This document shows, one piece after another, positions 33,909 to 42,695 of a stretch of DNA of 64,000 bases. The notes beneath the pieces are model-generated. The model saw only the letters and a list, made by a program, of their open reading frames with translations, did not search any database and was not told the origin of the DNA. How positions within the stretch are numbered: the stretch's first letter is position 1; every line of letters starts with the position of its first letter. Source of the stretch: CAVRTM01 sp963724015. GTDB lineage: Bacteria; Actinomycetota; Actinomycetes; Actinomycetales; Dermatophilaceae. The position numbers were made by a program, and so were the translations under genes. The stretch lies in NCBI GenBank assembly GCA_963724015.1, contig CAVRTM010000009.1:24175-88174 (forward strand). Direction: 5' to 3'.

Positions 33909-33950
33909 GGCGATGGTGGGGGGCGTCGGAACGGTCGGGCGGCGGGGTCG

Positions 33951-34358
33951 TCAGGCGGCGCTGGCGGTGACCAGCTCGAGCAGGGCGAGGGCGTAGGCCT
34001 CCTCGGGATCCTCGTGCTCGTGGACCGAGTGGGTGCCGGCGACCGAGATGGTCACGCGCCAGCCACCGCCGGCGCGTTCGAGCGAGACGAACGTCCCCCC
34101 GAGCAGCACCCGCAGCTGGCTCTCCCGCGGCAGCCACAGCGCGTCGCCGTCCTCCACCGAGTCCAGCGCCCACTCCGTCGTGCCGTTGAACCCCAGCCGG
34201 GTGCCGTCACGGTGCCGTTGCACGTCGACGGTCATGTCGCTGAGGACGAAGACCTCGTCGTCCATGTCACGGTCGGCGACGATGAAGCGGTCACCGCGGT
34301 CCGGAGTCCACCTGACGCCGGCGTCGCGGAGCCGGCGGGACGTGGCGATGGAGATCAT
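33951..34358 (-). CDS. Conserved actinobacterial hypothetical protein (135 aa)
   Basis: A 135-residue protein with ATG at 34358, beginning MISIATSRRLRDAGVRW and containing DRFIVADRDMDDEVFVLSDM and FNGTTEWALDSVE. I recognise this as a widespread actinobacterial protein, sometimes labelled pilus-assembly related without evidence. There is no signal peptide or membrane segment. The C-terminal part (HEDPEEAYALALLEL) is helical and acidic. The function is unknown. Confidence 0.75.
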   Translation of the reverse strand: MISIATSRRLRDAGVRWTPDRGDRFIVADRDMDDEVFVLSDMTVDVQRHRDGTRLGFNGTTEWALDSVEDGDALWLPRESQLRVLLGGTFVSLERAGGGWRVTISVAGTHSVHEHEDPEEAYALALLELVTASAA

Positions 34359-34511
34359 CGCCCCAGTATGCGCAGGCGGAAGCCGGCAGCCGGCGCCATA
34401 CCCAGGAAGCAGCGAACGCGGACACGCGAGCGGCCCCGCTCCACCGTTTGAGAACATGCCCGGCAGGACAATCAGGTGGCACACAGCAAAATTTTTTCGG
34501 AGGCCTTGGCA

Positions 34512-36920
34512 ATGACCGTGACCGGCACCTACCGGCTGCAGCTGCACGAAGGCTTCGGGTTCGCCGACGCCCAGGCGCAGCTGCCCTACCTCGCCTCACT
34601 CGGGGTGTCCCACCTCTACCTCTCTCCGGTGCTGCAGGCCGTGCCCGGCTCCATGCACGGGTACGACGTGCTGGACCACACCCGGGTCTCCGGCGACCTC
34701 GGCGGCGAGGAGGGCCTGCGGGCGCTCGCCGCCGCGGCCCGCGAGCACGACCTCGGCCTCGTCGTCGACGTCGTGCCCAACCACATGGCGCTCGTCGCCC
34801 CCGAGTCGGCCAACGCCCCGCTCTGGGCGGTGCTGCGCGAGGGCCGCGACGCCCCCACCGCCCACTGGTTCGACATCGACTGGAAGTCCGGCGGCGGCCG
34901 CCTCGGCCTGCCCGTCCTCGGCAGCAGCCTCGCCGAGACCCTGGAAGCCGGTGAGCTCGTCCTCGGCGAGCTCGACGGCCAGCCGGTGATCCGCTACTTC
35001 GAGCACGTCTTCCCCGTCGCGCTCGGCACCGAGGGCGACGACGTCGCCGACGTCCTGGCCCGCCAGCACTACCAGCTGGCCAGCTGGCGTGACACCGACA
35101 CGATGCTGAACTACCGGCGCTTCTTCGAGGTCGACCAGCTGATCGCCGTGCGGGTCGAGCTGCCCGACGTGTTCGAGGCGACGCACCGGGTGCTGCTCGG
35201 GCTCAACCACGACGGCATCATCGACGGGTTCCGGATCGACCACCCCGACGGGCTGGCCGACCCCGAGGGCTACCTCACCCAGCTGCGCGAGGCCACCCGG
35301 CCCGGCACGCTGATCTGGGTCGAGAAGATCCTCGAGGGCTCCGAGCGGCTCCCCACCTCCTGGGCCTGCGACGGCACCACCGGGTACGACGCCATGCAGG
35401 CCATCCAGGCCGCGCTGGTGGACCCCGCGACGGCCCCCGTCCTGGACCGCGCCTGGGCGCAGGCCGGCGGCCAGCCCGACGTGGAGCGCTCCGTCGACGC
35501 CTCCAAGCGCCAGGTCGTCGACCAGTCCCTCGGCCCGGAGGTCGAGCGGCTGACCCGCCGCGCTCGCGAGGCCCTGCCCGAGCAGGACCCTGAGCGGCTG
35601 CGTGAGGCCATCGTCGAGCTCCTCGTTGCCGGTGAGGTCTACCGCGCCTACATCCACCCCGACCAGCGGCTGTCACCGCTGGCGCGCAAGCGGATCGAGG
35701 ACGCCTTCGTCGGCGCCGTCGCGTCCCGGCTCGACCTCGAGCCCGAGCTCGAGCTGCTGATGCACCTGGCGACCGTCGAGGGCGAGCAGGACCCGGCCGC
35801 CGTCGACTTCGCGATCCGGCTGCAGCAGACATGGGGACCGGTGATGGCCAAGGGGATCGAGGACACCACCTTCTACCGCTGGCACCGGCTCATCGCGCTG
35901 AACGAGGTGGGCGGCGACCCCGCCGTGCTCGACTCCGCCACCCCGCAGGCCCTGCACGAGTGGGCCGCGGCCCAGCAGCGCGACTGGCCGCGCGGCATGA
36001 CCGGGCTGTCCACCCACGACACCAAGCGCAGCGAGGACGTCCGGGCCCGGCTGCTCGCCGTCGCCGGTGACGGGGAGAGCTGGGAGCGCTGCTCGCAGGC
36101 CTTCGCCGCGGCCGCTGACGAGGCCGGCGTCGACCGGCCCACGGCCCACCTGCTCTGGCAGACGCTGGTCGGGGTGGGCTTCATCCCCTCCGAGCGGCTG
36201 CACGACTACCTCATCAAGGCGGTCCGCGAGGCCAAGCAGCACACCGCCTGGATCGACGGCGATGAGGACTACGAGGCGCGCGTGCTGGCCCTGGCCGACC
36301 GCGCCGCGGCACCCGGCGACCTGCACGACGTCATCGCCGACGCGGTGGAGGCCAACGCCGGCGCCATCCGGGCCACCGTCCTCGCCGCGAAGCTCCTGCA
36401 GCTGTGCCTGCCCGGTGTCCCTGACACCTACCAGGGCTGCGAGGTCGTCGACCTCTCGCTGGTCGACCCCGACAACCGGCGCCCCGTGGACTTCACCGTG
36501 CGGGGAGCCCGGCTGGCCCGGCTCGACGACGGCTCCGGCGCCGTCGACCTCGACGACGAGAAGCTGCTCACCACCGCGCGGGCGCTGCGGCTGCGCCGCC
36601 GGGCACCCGAGGTCTTCGGTGAGGGCGCGTCGTACGACCCGCTGCCCAGCACCTCCGAGCACGCCCTCGGCTTCGTCCGCTCCGCCCCGCAGGGCCGCGT
36701 CGCGAGCGCCCTGGGTCTTGGCCGGCAGGCTCGGGTCGCCTGCGTCGTGACGCGGGCACCGCACCGGCTGCAGCAGGGCGGCGGCTGGGGCGAGGCCACC
36801 ATCACCCTGCCCGAGGGCGAGTGGCGCGACGAGCTCACCGGGCGCGTCCTGTCCGGCGGCACGCTGCCGGTGGCCGACGTCCTCCCCGACCTGCCCGTGG
36901 CGCTGCTGGTGTCCCGATGA
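34512..36920 (+). CDS. treY: Malto-oligosyltrehalose synthase
   Basis: An 802-residue GH13 enzyme that converts the reducing-end maltose unit of a maltodextrin into a trehalosyl unit. ATG at 34512 follows GGAGG by 8 bases. Signatures: TYRLQLHEGFGFADA at the N-terminus, SPVLQAVPGSMHGYDV, VVDVVPNHMA, the nucleophile Asp in GFRIDHPDG, the acid/base Glu in IWVEKIL, and STHDTKRSEDVRAR. The C-terminal PDTYQGCE and TLPEGEWRDELTG are standard for TreY. It overlaps treZ by 4 bases, giving the TreY-TreZ route to trehalose from glycogen-derived chains. The debranching enzyme (TreX) is not in the window. An AT-rich run just upstream (34485-34497) may belong to the promoter. Confidence 0.96.
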   Translation: MTVTGTYRLQLHEGFGFADAQAQLPYLASLGVSHLYLSPVLQAVPGSMHGYDVLDHTRVSGDLGGEEGLRALAAAAREHDLGLVVDVVPNHMALVAPESANAPLWAVLREGRDAPTAHWFDIDWKSGGGRLGLPVLGSSLAETLEAGELVLGELDGQPVIRYFEHVFPVALGTEGDDVADVLARQHYQLASWRDTDTMLNYRRFFEVDQLIAVRVELPDVFEATHRVLLGLNHDGIIDGFRIDHPDGLADPEGYLTQLREATRPGTLIWVEKILEGSERLPTSWACDGTTGYDAMQAIQAALVDPATAPVLDRAWAQAGGQPDVERSVDASKRQVVDQSLGPEVERLTRRAREALPEQDPERLREAIVELLVAGEVYRAYIHPDQRLSPLARKRIEDAFVGAVASRLDLEPELELLMHLATVEGEQDPAAVDFAIRLQQTWGPVMAKGIEDTTFYRWHRLIALNEVGGDPAVLDSATPQALHEWAAAQQRDWPRGMTGLSTHDTKRSEDVRARLLAVAGDGESWERCSQAFAAAADEAGVDRPTAHLLWQTLVGVGFIPSERLHDYLIKAVREAKQHTAWIDGDEDYEARVLALADRAAAPGDLHDVIADAVEANAGAIRATVLAAKLLQLCLPGVPDTYQGCEVVDLSLVDPDNRRPVDFTVRGARLARLDDGSGAVDLDDEKLLTTARALRLRRRAPEVFGEGASYDPLPSTSEHALGFVRSAPQGRVASALGLGRQARVACVVTRAPHRLQQGGGWGEATITLPEGEWRDELTGRVLSGGTLPVADVLPDLPVALLVSR

Positions 36921-38707
36921 CGAACGAGGAGAAGGCTGTGCGCGACTTCGAGGTGTGGGCCCCGCAGGCCTCCAGCGGCGTCGAGCTGCTGCTCGGCGAC
37001 GAGCGGGTGCCCCTGACCCGCGGCGACGGCGGCTGGTGGCGGGCGTCGGCACCGGCCGATCCCGGCACGCCGTACTGGTTCAGCCTGGACGGGGGTGACC
37101 CCCGGCCCGACCCGCGCTCGCGGCGGCTGCCGGAGGGGCCGCACGGACCCTCGGCCGTGTTCGACCCGACCGCGTTCAGCTGGAGCGACGCGCAGTGGAC
37201 CGGCGTCGAGCTGGCCGACAGCGTCATCTACGAGCTGCACGTCGGCACGTTCACCGCCGAGGGCACGCTGGATGCGGCCCTCGCCCGGCTGGACCACCTG
37301 GTCGACCTCGGCATCACCCTCGTCGAGCTGCTGCCGCTGGCCAGCTTTCCCGGGGTCAACGGCTGGGGCTACGACGGCGTCGCGCCGTACGCGGTGCACG
37401 AGCCGTACGGCGGCCCGGAGGCGCTGCAGCGGTTCGTGGATGCCTGCCACGCCAAGGGACTCGGCGTCTGCCTCGACGTCGTCTACAACCACCTCGGGCC
37501 GGACGGCAACTACCTGGGCGAGTTCGGGCCCTACTTCACCGACCGCTACGAGACCCCGTGGGGCTGGGCGATCAACCTCGACGGCCCGCAGAGCGACCCC
37601 GTGCACGCGTTCGTGGTCGACAACGCGCTGATGTGGCTGCGCGACTTCCACATCGACGCGCTGCGGCTGGACGCGGTCCACGAGCTGTACGACAGCCGTG
37701 CCCTGCCGGTGCTCGAGGACCTCTCCCAGCGGGTGGACGCCCTGGCGGCAGAGGTCGGTCGGCCGCTGACGCTGATCGCCGAGTCCGACCGCAACGACCC
37801 CTCCACGGTGTCGCCGCGCGGACCGGGCGGCGCCGGCGGCACCGGCCTGCACGCGCAGTGGGCCGACGACATCCACCACGGCCTGCACGCGGCGCTCACG
37901 GGCGAGTCCCAGGGCTACTACGGCGATTTCGCCACGCCCGGCGCGCTGGCCAAGGTGCTGACGACCCCGTTCTTCCACGACGGCACCTGGTCCTCCTTCC
38001 GCGGCCGCTCCCACGGCCGTCCGGTCGACCCGGCGCACACCCCCGGGTGGCGGTTCGTCGCCTCGCTGCAGACGCACGACCAGGTCGGCAACCGGATGAC
38101 GGGAGAACGACTTTCGCATCTGCTCTCGCCCGGTGTCCTGGCCTGCGGGGCGGCGCTGCTGCTGACCTCGGCCTACACGCCGATGCTGTTCATGGGCGAG
38201 GAGTGGGGCGCCTCGACGCCCTGGCAGTACTTCACCGACCACACCGACCCCGAGCTGGCCAGGGCCGTGCAGGAGGGCCGCAAGAACGAGTTCGCCTCGC
38301 ACGGCTGGGATCGCGACGACGTGCCCGACCCGCAGGCGCCCGAGACGGTCGAGCACTCGCGGCTGGACTGGGACGAGGTGCACACCGGCACGCACGCCCG
38401 GCTGCTGGACTGGTACCGCTCGCTGATCGCCCTGCGCCACCTCGCGCCGGAGCTGCACGACGGCCGCCTCGACGCGGTCGACGTCCAGCACGACGTGGAG
38501 TCAGGCGTCCTGGTGATGACCCGAGGGCGCTACCGCACCGTGGTCAACCTCGCGGACGCGGAGCGCTCGGTGCCGCTCGACGGGGCGGACGCGGCGTCGT
38601 ACCCGGTGCTGCTGGCCTGGGAGCCCGAGGGCACCACCGTCCGCGACGGGGCGCTGACGCTGCCGGCGGCCTCGGCCGCGGTGCTCGGACCGCCCGCGAC
38701 GGCCTGA
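36917..38707 (+). CDS. treZ: Malto-oligosyltrehalose trehalohydrolase
   Basis: A 596-residue GH13 enzyme that releases trehalose from maltooligosyltrehalose. ATG at 36917 overlaps the treY stop (ATGA); a GTG at 36938 with GAGGAGAAGG just ahead is a serious alternative, since homologues often begin close to FEVWAP. Domains: an N-terminal carbohydrate-binding/E-set region (about residues 8-95), the barrel with VCLDVVYNHLGPDG, the catalytic Asp in LRLDAVHELYD, the Glu in LIAESDRND, LQTHDQVGNR and LFMGEEWG, then a C-terminal beta domain. A terminator-like hairpin follows. It works directly after TreY in the cytoplasm. Confidence 0.96.
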   Translation: MTNEEKAVRDFEVWAPQASSGVELLLGDERVPLTRGDGGWWRASAPADPGTPYWFSLDGGDPRPDPRSRRLPEGPHGPSAVFDPTAFSWSDAQWTGVELADSVIYELHVGTFTAEGTLDAALARLDHLVDLGITLVELLPLASFPGVNGWGYDGVAPYAVHEPYGGPEALQRFVDACHAKGLGVCLDVVYNHLGPDGNYLGEFGPYFTDRYETPWGWAINLDGPQSDPVHAFVVDNALMWLRDFHIDALRLDAVHELYDSRALPVLEDLSQRVDALAAEVGRPLTLIAESDRNDPSTVSPRGPGGAGGTGLHAQWADDIHHGLHAALTGESQGYYGDFATPGALAKVLTTPFFHDGTWSSFRGRSHGRPVDPAHTPGWRFVASLQTHDQVGNRMTGERLSHLLSPGVLACGAALLLTSAYTPMLFMGEEWGASTPWQYFTDHTDPELARAVQEGRKNEFASHGWDRDDVPDPQAPETVEHSRLDWDEVHTGTHARLLDWYRSLIALRHLAPELHDGRLDAVDVQHDVESGVLVMTRGRYRTVVNLADAERSVPLDGADAASYPVLLAWEPEGTTVRDGALTLPAASAAVLGPPATA

Positions 38708-38748
38708 GCCGCACCGGCGCCGGTACGACGGCGTGCACCGCATGCGGG

Positions 38749-38775
38749 CCCGGCCCGGACCTCTTCCGGGCCGGG
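38749..38775 (+). terminator. Terminator hairpin after treZ
   Basis: Eleven-base arms CCCGGCCCGGA and TCCGGGCCGGG pair perfectly around a 5-base loop, 42 bases after the treZ stop. The tail is only weakly T-rich (TCTTCG), as is common in GC-rich actinobacteria. Confidence 0.65.
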
Positions 38776-38797
38776 TCTTCGTGCGTCCGGGGGAAGG

Positions 38798-39025
38798 TCA
38801 GGTCGCGGTCCAGCGGCCGTCGTCCTCCCGCACGACCAGGCCTTCGGCGACGGCATGCTCCAGCGCCTTCTCGAGCCGGTCCCGCTGGGGGAACCGGCTG
38901 CCCAGGCGTGCCTCGAGGCCGGCGGTGTCGGCTGGTCCGTCGCCGCGCAGCGCCTCGGTGACGGCGGCGATGTCCTGCGCCACGGCGGTGTCGCGGGGTG
39001 GCTGTGACGGATCGGTTGGCGTCAT
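38798..39025 (-). CDS. Small hypothetical protein, winged-helix-like
   Basis: A 75-residue protein. ATG at 39025 follows AAGGGACC. The sequence has helical segments and a closing strand-turn (DIAAVTEALRG, RDRLEKALEHAVAEGLVV, REDDGRWTAT) that look like a short winged-helix fold, ending with a typical beta-wing. No family name can be given. It converges with treZ across the terminator. Confidence 0.55.
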   Translation of the reverse strand: MTPTDPSQPPRDTAVAQDIAAVTEALRGDGPADTAGLEARLGSRFPQRDRLEKALEHAVAEGLVVREDDGRWTAT

Positions 39026-39209
39026 GGTGGTCCCTTCCTTGCGAACGCGGCCTCGGGTGCCGCTCCGGAGTAGTACCCACCGTCCCTCCCGCGCATGTCC
39101 CCGCTGGTCTCCGCATCCCCTTGGTCTGCGCGGAGTTCTGCTCGGCGCGAGCGGGATCTGCCCCGCATCCCAAGGGCGGGGAGGGCGCCCTGCGTGACAA
39201 ACTCGGGGC

Positions 39210-39869
39210 ATGGCAGATGCGCGAGGGGAGCGGCCCACACCGCGGCGACCGGCCTTCTTCAGCCCGGTGTCGATGGACTCCCAGGCCGGCGCGGCGTCGC
39301 TGGACCCGGCCCGGGTGACCGAGGTCGCGCACGAGACCGCCGCCGTCATCGTCCGCACCGGCCGGGCGGCGCGCGAGCCCCAGCTCACCGCGCGGCTGGT
39401 GGCGCTCGTCGACGAGCTGGGCCTCTCGACGCTGGCCGAGCTGTGGGCCGACCGGCCCGCCCGCAGCCTGCCCGGCGCGCTCTGGCGGCTGTACGCCTTG
39501 CGGGAGTGGGTCCGCCGCGACCCGGTCGGGGCGAGCGCCGACTACGCGGCCGGTATCCGGTTCGCCGATGTGCCACACGTGGTCGCGGGCGTGGCCGAGC
39601 CGCCGGGGCCGGCCGAGATGAAGCAGCTGACCGACGCCATCCTCACCGGCGTGTTCGACGGTGACCTGGCGATCGCGCTCGAGCGGGCGGCCGCGTTCTG
39701 CCGCGTCGTGGCCTCGGGCCGCGCCCACCGCGCCGACGACTCCGACGCCCGCAGCGAGCACGACCCGCTGGGGTCCGCCGCCCAGACCCGGCGCGCCGCC
39801 TCCATGCTGACGACCGGCGAGGACCTGGAGGCCTGCGCCCGTCTGTGGCGCAAGGACGACCTGCTCTGA
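39210..39869 (+). CDS. Conserved actinobacterial hypothetical protein (219 aa)
   Basis: A 219-residue, mostly helical cytoplasmic protein. ATG at 39210 follows CGGGGC. Recognisable segments include LPGALWRLYALREWVRRDP, VVAGVAEPPGPAEMKQLTDAIL and the C-terminal TTGEDLEACARLWRKDDL. I recall similar unannotated proteins in other actinobacteria. No catalytic motif, membrane helix or signal peptide is seen. A hairpin follows at 39878. Confidence 0.7.
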   Translation: MADARGERPTPRRPAFFSPVSMDSQAGAASLDPARVTEVAHETAAVIVRTGRAAREPQLTARLVALVDELGLSTLAELWADRPARSLPGALWRLYALREWVRRDPVGASADYAAGIRFADVPHVVAGVAEPPGPAEMKQLTDAILTGVFDGDLAIALERAAAFCRVVASGRAHRADDSDARSEHDPLGSAAQTRRAASMLTTGEDLEACARLWRKDDLL

Positions 39870-39877
39870 GCCGGATC

Positions 39878-39900
39878 TGTGGGGAACATGCTGCCCCACA
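39878..39900 (+). terminator. Hairpin after the 39210-39869 gene
   Basis: Seven-base arms TGTGGGG and CCCCACA around a 9-base loop, 9 bases after the stop codon. A second short palindrome (GGCGCC...GGCGCC) lies near 40023-40040 before the convergent gene. Confidence 0.45.
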
Positions 39901-40065
39901 GAGGCGCTCGGGTTACAGTTTGGGGGCGTCGGGTCGCGGTAGCCCCGGGTCCCAAATCAAGCCGCCACGAGCGGCCACGTGCCGTGAGGCGCTCCCGGCC
40001 CGACGCGCAAGCTTCGCTCTCCTGGGCGCCCTGAGGGGCGCCGTTCTCCTCCCCGGCCGGGCGGG

Positions 40066-40377
40066 TCAGCGTGCCGCGTGGTCGTGCGCGGTGGTGGTGA
40101 CCTCTCCCGCGCAGCCCGTCTGCAGGTGCCGTACGGCGTCACGCGCCGCGACGGCCCGCGCGCGGCGCCCCGGACCCGACCAGCCGCAGCCGCCGCAGGT
40201 GCCGTGGGTGAAGGCGCCGCGGTCCTCGGTGTCGGGCCGGGCCGCGTGGGTGTCGGGCATCCCGTGGGTGTCGGGCAGCGCCGCGTGGGTGTCGGGCAGC
40301 GCCCCGTGGGTGTCGACAGGGGGCACCGCCGGGGCGGGGGCGTCCGTGGTGCTGCCGGGGCGCAATACCGGGGCCAT
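40066..40377 (-). CDS. Small zinc-ribbon-like protein with PDTHxA repeats
   Basis: A 103-residue protein with ATG at 40377. The N-terminal half is a degenerate repeat (PDTHAAL, PDTHGM, PDTHAAR) encoded by the tandem DNA repeat at 40228-40320. The C-terminal half carries CGGCGW and a later Cys in HLQTGC with a His nearby, a possible zinc site. The frame is coherent and the Cys spacing resembles small actinobacterial zinc proteins, but the ribosome binding site is poor. Moderate confidence that it is translated. Confidence 0.5.
   Translation of the reverse strand: MAPVLRPGSTTDAPAPAVPPVDTHGALPDTHAALPDTHGMPDTHAARPDTEDRGAFTHGTCGGCGWSGPGRRARAVAARDAVRHLQTGCAGEVTTTAHDHAAR
40228..40320. repeat. Tandem repeat, about 20-bp unit
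   Basis: Four to five imperfect copies of a unit containing CGTGGGTGTCGGGCAGCGCC. They are in frame with the minus-strand gene and encode its PDTHxA repeats, so unit length variation of 18-21 bases keeps the reading frame. Confidence 0.7.
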
Positions 40378-40472
40378 GAGCACATGATGACCCGCGGGGC
40401 TGTGGCTGCGCAGCCAGTCGTTGATCGGGGGTTTGTCTCCCTCCCTGTGCGTCGGGGCCCTAGATTGGTCGT

Positions 40473-40661
40473 ATGCCTGTCCACGACCCCTCCGGTGAGA
40501 ACCTCACCGACGACGACCTCCAGTCGGAGATCGAGCTGGTCGGTGACCTCGTGGTTGCGGCGACCTCCAGCACGGGGCCGCTGACCCAGGAGCAGATCGA
40601 CCAGCTGCTCGGTGTCACCGATCCGGCCGACGAGGCCGGCAGCGAGGACGCTCCCGCGTAG
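40473..40661 (+). CDS. Small acidic hypothetical protein (62 aa)
   Basis: A 62-residue acidic protein, ATG at 40473, reading MPVHDPSGENLTDDDLQ and including LVGDLVVAATSSTGPLTQEQIDQLLGV. Similar short acidic proteins ending in an EQIDxLLGV-like helix occur widely in actinobacteria without known function. No signal peptide or membrane segment. Confidence 0.6.
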   Translation: MPVHDPSGENLTDDDLQSEIELVGDLVVAATSSTGPLTQEQIDQLLGVTDPADEAGSEDAPA

Positions 40662-40757
40662 GAGGCCCAGAGCCGGCGGGAACCAACCCACCCGGCCGGG
40701 AATGCATGACCTTGGCGCCGACGGTGGCGGTCAGGGGCGAAACGGGTGGACTCCCGG

Positions 40758-40788
40758 TTGTGTGGCGGCGTCCATCTGGCTCTAGCAT
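40758..40788 (+). promoter_or_regulatory. Possible promoter of the phosphate transporter pair
   Basis: TTGTGT (40758-40763) and TAGCAT (40783-40788) are spaced by 19 bases and lie 38 bases before the GTG at 40826. The -10 fits the actinobacterial TANNNT pattern; the spacer is slightly long. No GTTCACC-type PHO repeat is seen here, unlike upstream of pstS. Confidence 0.3.
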
Positions 40789-40825
40789 CATCTACGGCCA
40801 CCTCCTCGATGACCGGAGTTTCCCC

Positions 40826-41446
40826 GTGGGTTTTCGTCTCACTCCTCAGGACACCAGCTTCTATGACCTGTTCGCCACGTCGGCGAGCCACCTGATCGAC
40901 GGGTCGCAGCAGCTGACGAAGCTCCTGGGGGTGCCGCACACCGACCGCGAGCCGATCGCCGCAGCGATGCGCGACATCGAGCACGCCGCCGACGAGTCGA
41001 CCCACGCGATCATGCGCAAGGTGAACTCCTCGTTCATCACCCCGTTCGACCGCGAGGACATCTACAGCCTCGCCTCGAACCTCGACGACTGCATGGACCT
41101 GATGGAGGCGGCGGTCGACCTGATCGTCCTGTACCGCATCGGTGAGCTGCCGGCCGGGATCACCGCCCAGGTGGAGGTGCTCGGGCGGATGTCCGAGCTG
41201 ACCGCCGAGGCGATGCCCCGGCTGCGTTCGATGAGTGACCTGTCCGAGTACTGGATCGAGATCAACCGCCTCGAGAACCAGGCCGACCAGGTCTACCGCC
41301 GGCTGCTGGCCGAGCTGTTCAACGGCGGCAACGACGCGATCACCGTGATGAAGCTCAAGGAGGTCATCGACGAGCTCGAGGCCGCGGCGGACGCGTTCGA
41401 GAAGGTCGCGAACACCGTCGAGAGCATCGCCGTCAAGGAGTCCTGA
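40826..41446 (+). CDS. PhoU-like DUF47 protein
   Basis: A 206-residue helical-bundle protein of the DUF47 family (PhoU relatives), usually encoded next to PiT phosphate transporters and thought to tune their activity. GTG at 40826 with GGAG upstream begins GFRLTPQDTSFYDLF. PhoU-type metal-binding patterns are seen: MRDIEHAADESTHAI, FDREDIYSLASNLDDCMD, INRLENQADQVYRRL, and the closing ELEAAADAFEKVANTVESI. The PiT gene starts 5 bases after its stop, so the two are cotranscribed. Confidence 0.92.
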   Translation: MGFRLTPQDTSFYDLFATSASHLIDGSQQLTKLLGVPHTDREPIAAAMRDIEHAADESTHAIMRKVNSSFITPFDREDIYSLASNLDDCMDLMEAAVDLIVLYRIGELPAGITAQVEVLGRMSELTAEAMPRLRSMSDLSEYWIEINRLENQADQVYRRLLAELFNGGNDAITVMKLKEVIDELEAAADAFEKVANTVESIAVKES

Positions 41447-41451
41447 CCTCC

Positions 41452-42444
41452 GTGGACTGGGTTCCGACCGCGATCGTCATCGCCCTGGCGATGGGGTTCA
41501 ACTACACCAACGGCTTCCACGACGCGGCCAACGCCATCGCGACCTCGGTCTCGACCCGCGCGCTGACCCCTCGCATCGCCCTCGGCATGGCCGCCGTGGC
41601 CAACCTCTTCGGCGCGTTCTTCGGCCAGAAGGTCGCCGCGACCGTCGGCAAGGGCATCATCGACGCCCCGTCCGGCATGCAGGGCCTGATCCTCGTCGGC
41701 GCGGCGCTGATCGGCGCCACCGGCTGGAACATGCTCACCTGGTGGTACGGCCTGCCGTCCTCGTCCTCCCAGGCGCTCATCGGCGGGCTCGCCGGCGCCG
41801 CCCTCGCGGCTCATGCCACCGTGAAGTGGGGCGGCATCCTCGACAAGATCATCATCCCGATGGTCATCTCCCCGATCGCCGGGATCATCGTCGGCTACCT
41901 GGCCATGGCGCTGTTGCTGTGGAGCTTCCGCCGCTCGACGCCGGGCAAGGTGTCCCGCGGCTTCCGCTACGCCCAGAGCGGCTCGGCCGCGGCCATGGCG
42001 TTCGGCCACGGGCTGCAGGACGCCGCCAAGACCGCCGGTGTCGTCGTCCTCGCCCTCACCGTGGGCGGTTACCACACCGGTGACAGCGTCCCGATCTGGG
42101 TTCTGGTCCTCTCCGCCATCGTCATCAGCCTGGGCACCTACGCCGGTGGCTGGCGGATCATGCGCACGCTCGGTCGCAAGATCATCCACCTCGACCCGCC
42201 GCAGGGCTTCGCCGCCGAGTCCACCGCGGCCTCCATCCTGTACATCGCCGGGCTTGGCTTCGGCGCGCCGATCTCCACGACGCACACGATCACGTCCTCG
42301 ATCATGGGCGTCGGTGCGACCAAGCGCCTCCGCGCGGTCCGCTGGGGCGTGGCCAAGAACATCGTCGGCGCGTGGATCTTCACCTTCCCCGGCGCCGGCG
42401 CCGTCGCCGCCCTCTGCTACCTGGTGACCATCCCCTTCCAGTAA
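41452..42444 (+). CDS. Low-affinity inorganic phosphate transporter (PiT)
   Basis: A 330-residue membrane protein of the PiT family, importing phosphate as a metal-phosphate complex with protons. GTG at 41452. The family signatures NYTNGFHDAANAIATSVSTRAL near residue 17 and PISTTHTITSSIMGVG near 275 are both present, along with FGHGLQDAAKT. About ten transmembrane segments. It partners the DUF47 gene. The first 69-bp palindrome of the second cluster begins 33 bases past the stop. Confidence 0.95.
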   Translation: MDWVPTAIVIALAMGFNYTNGFHDAANAIATSVSTRALTPRIALGMAAVANLFGAFFGQKVAATVGKGIIDAPSGMQGLILVGAALIGATGWNMLTWWYGLPSSSSQALIGGLAGAALAAHATVKWGGILDKIIIPMVISPIAGIIVGYLAMALLLWSFRRSTPGKVSRGFRYAQSGSAAAMAFGHGLQDAAKTAGVVVLALTVGGYHTGDSVPIWVLVLSAIVISLGTYAGGWRIMRTLGRKIIHLDPPQGFAAESTAASILYIAGLGFGAPISTTHTITSSIMGVGATKRLRAVRWGVAKNIVGAWIFTFPGAGAVAALCYLVTIPFQ

Positions 42445-42476
42445 GCCCCCCGGCCGCGGGCCGCCCCGCATCCCCA

Positions 42477-42545
42477 ACTTTGTGCCGCTGAGTCGGCGTT
42501 TCCGGTGGGTCGGACCCCCGATTCCCCGACGCACAGGCACAAGGT
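42477..42545. repeat. 69-bp ACTTTGTGCC palindromic element, copy 3
   Basis: Begins ACTTTGTGCC and ends GGCACAAGGT, with inner GAGTCGG and CCGAC arms. One base of the outer right arm differs from the consensus. It is 33 bases downstream of the PiT stop. Confidence 0.8.
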
Positions 42546-42626
42546 GGGCCGCGGCCGTCGCCGGCGTCGCCAGTGCGGGTATGCCGGCCGGGCCGCCCCT
42601 CGCCGCGCCGCCCGCCCTGCATCCTC

Positions 42627-42695
42627 ACTTTGTGCCGCTGAGTCGGCGTTTCCGGTGGGTTGCGCCCCCGATTAGCCGACGCACGGGCACAAGGT
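42627..42695. repeat. 69-bp ACTTTGTGCC palindromic element, copy 4
   Basis: Same ends and length as copy 3, offset by 150 bases. The stop codon of the minus-strand endonuclease-like frame (42672) lies inside this copy. The spacer between copies 3 and 4 is closely repeated between copies 4 and 5. Confidence 0.8.
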
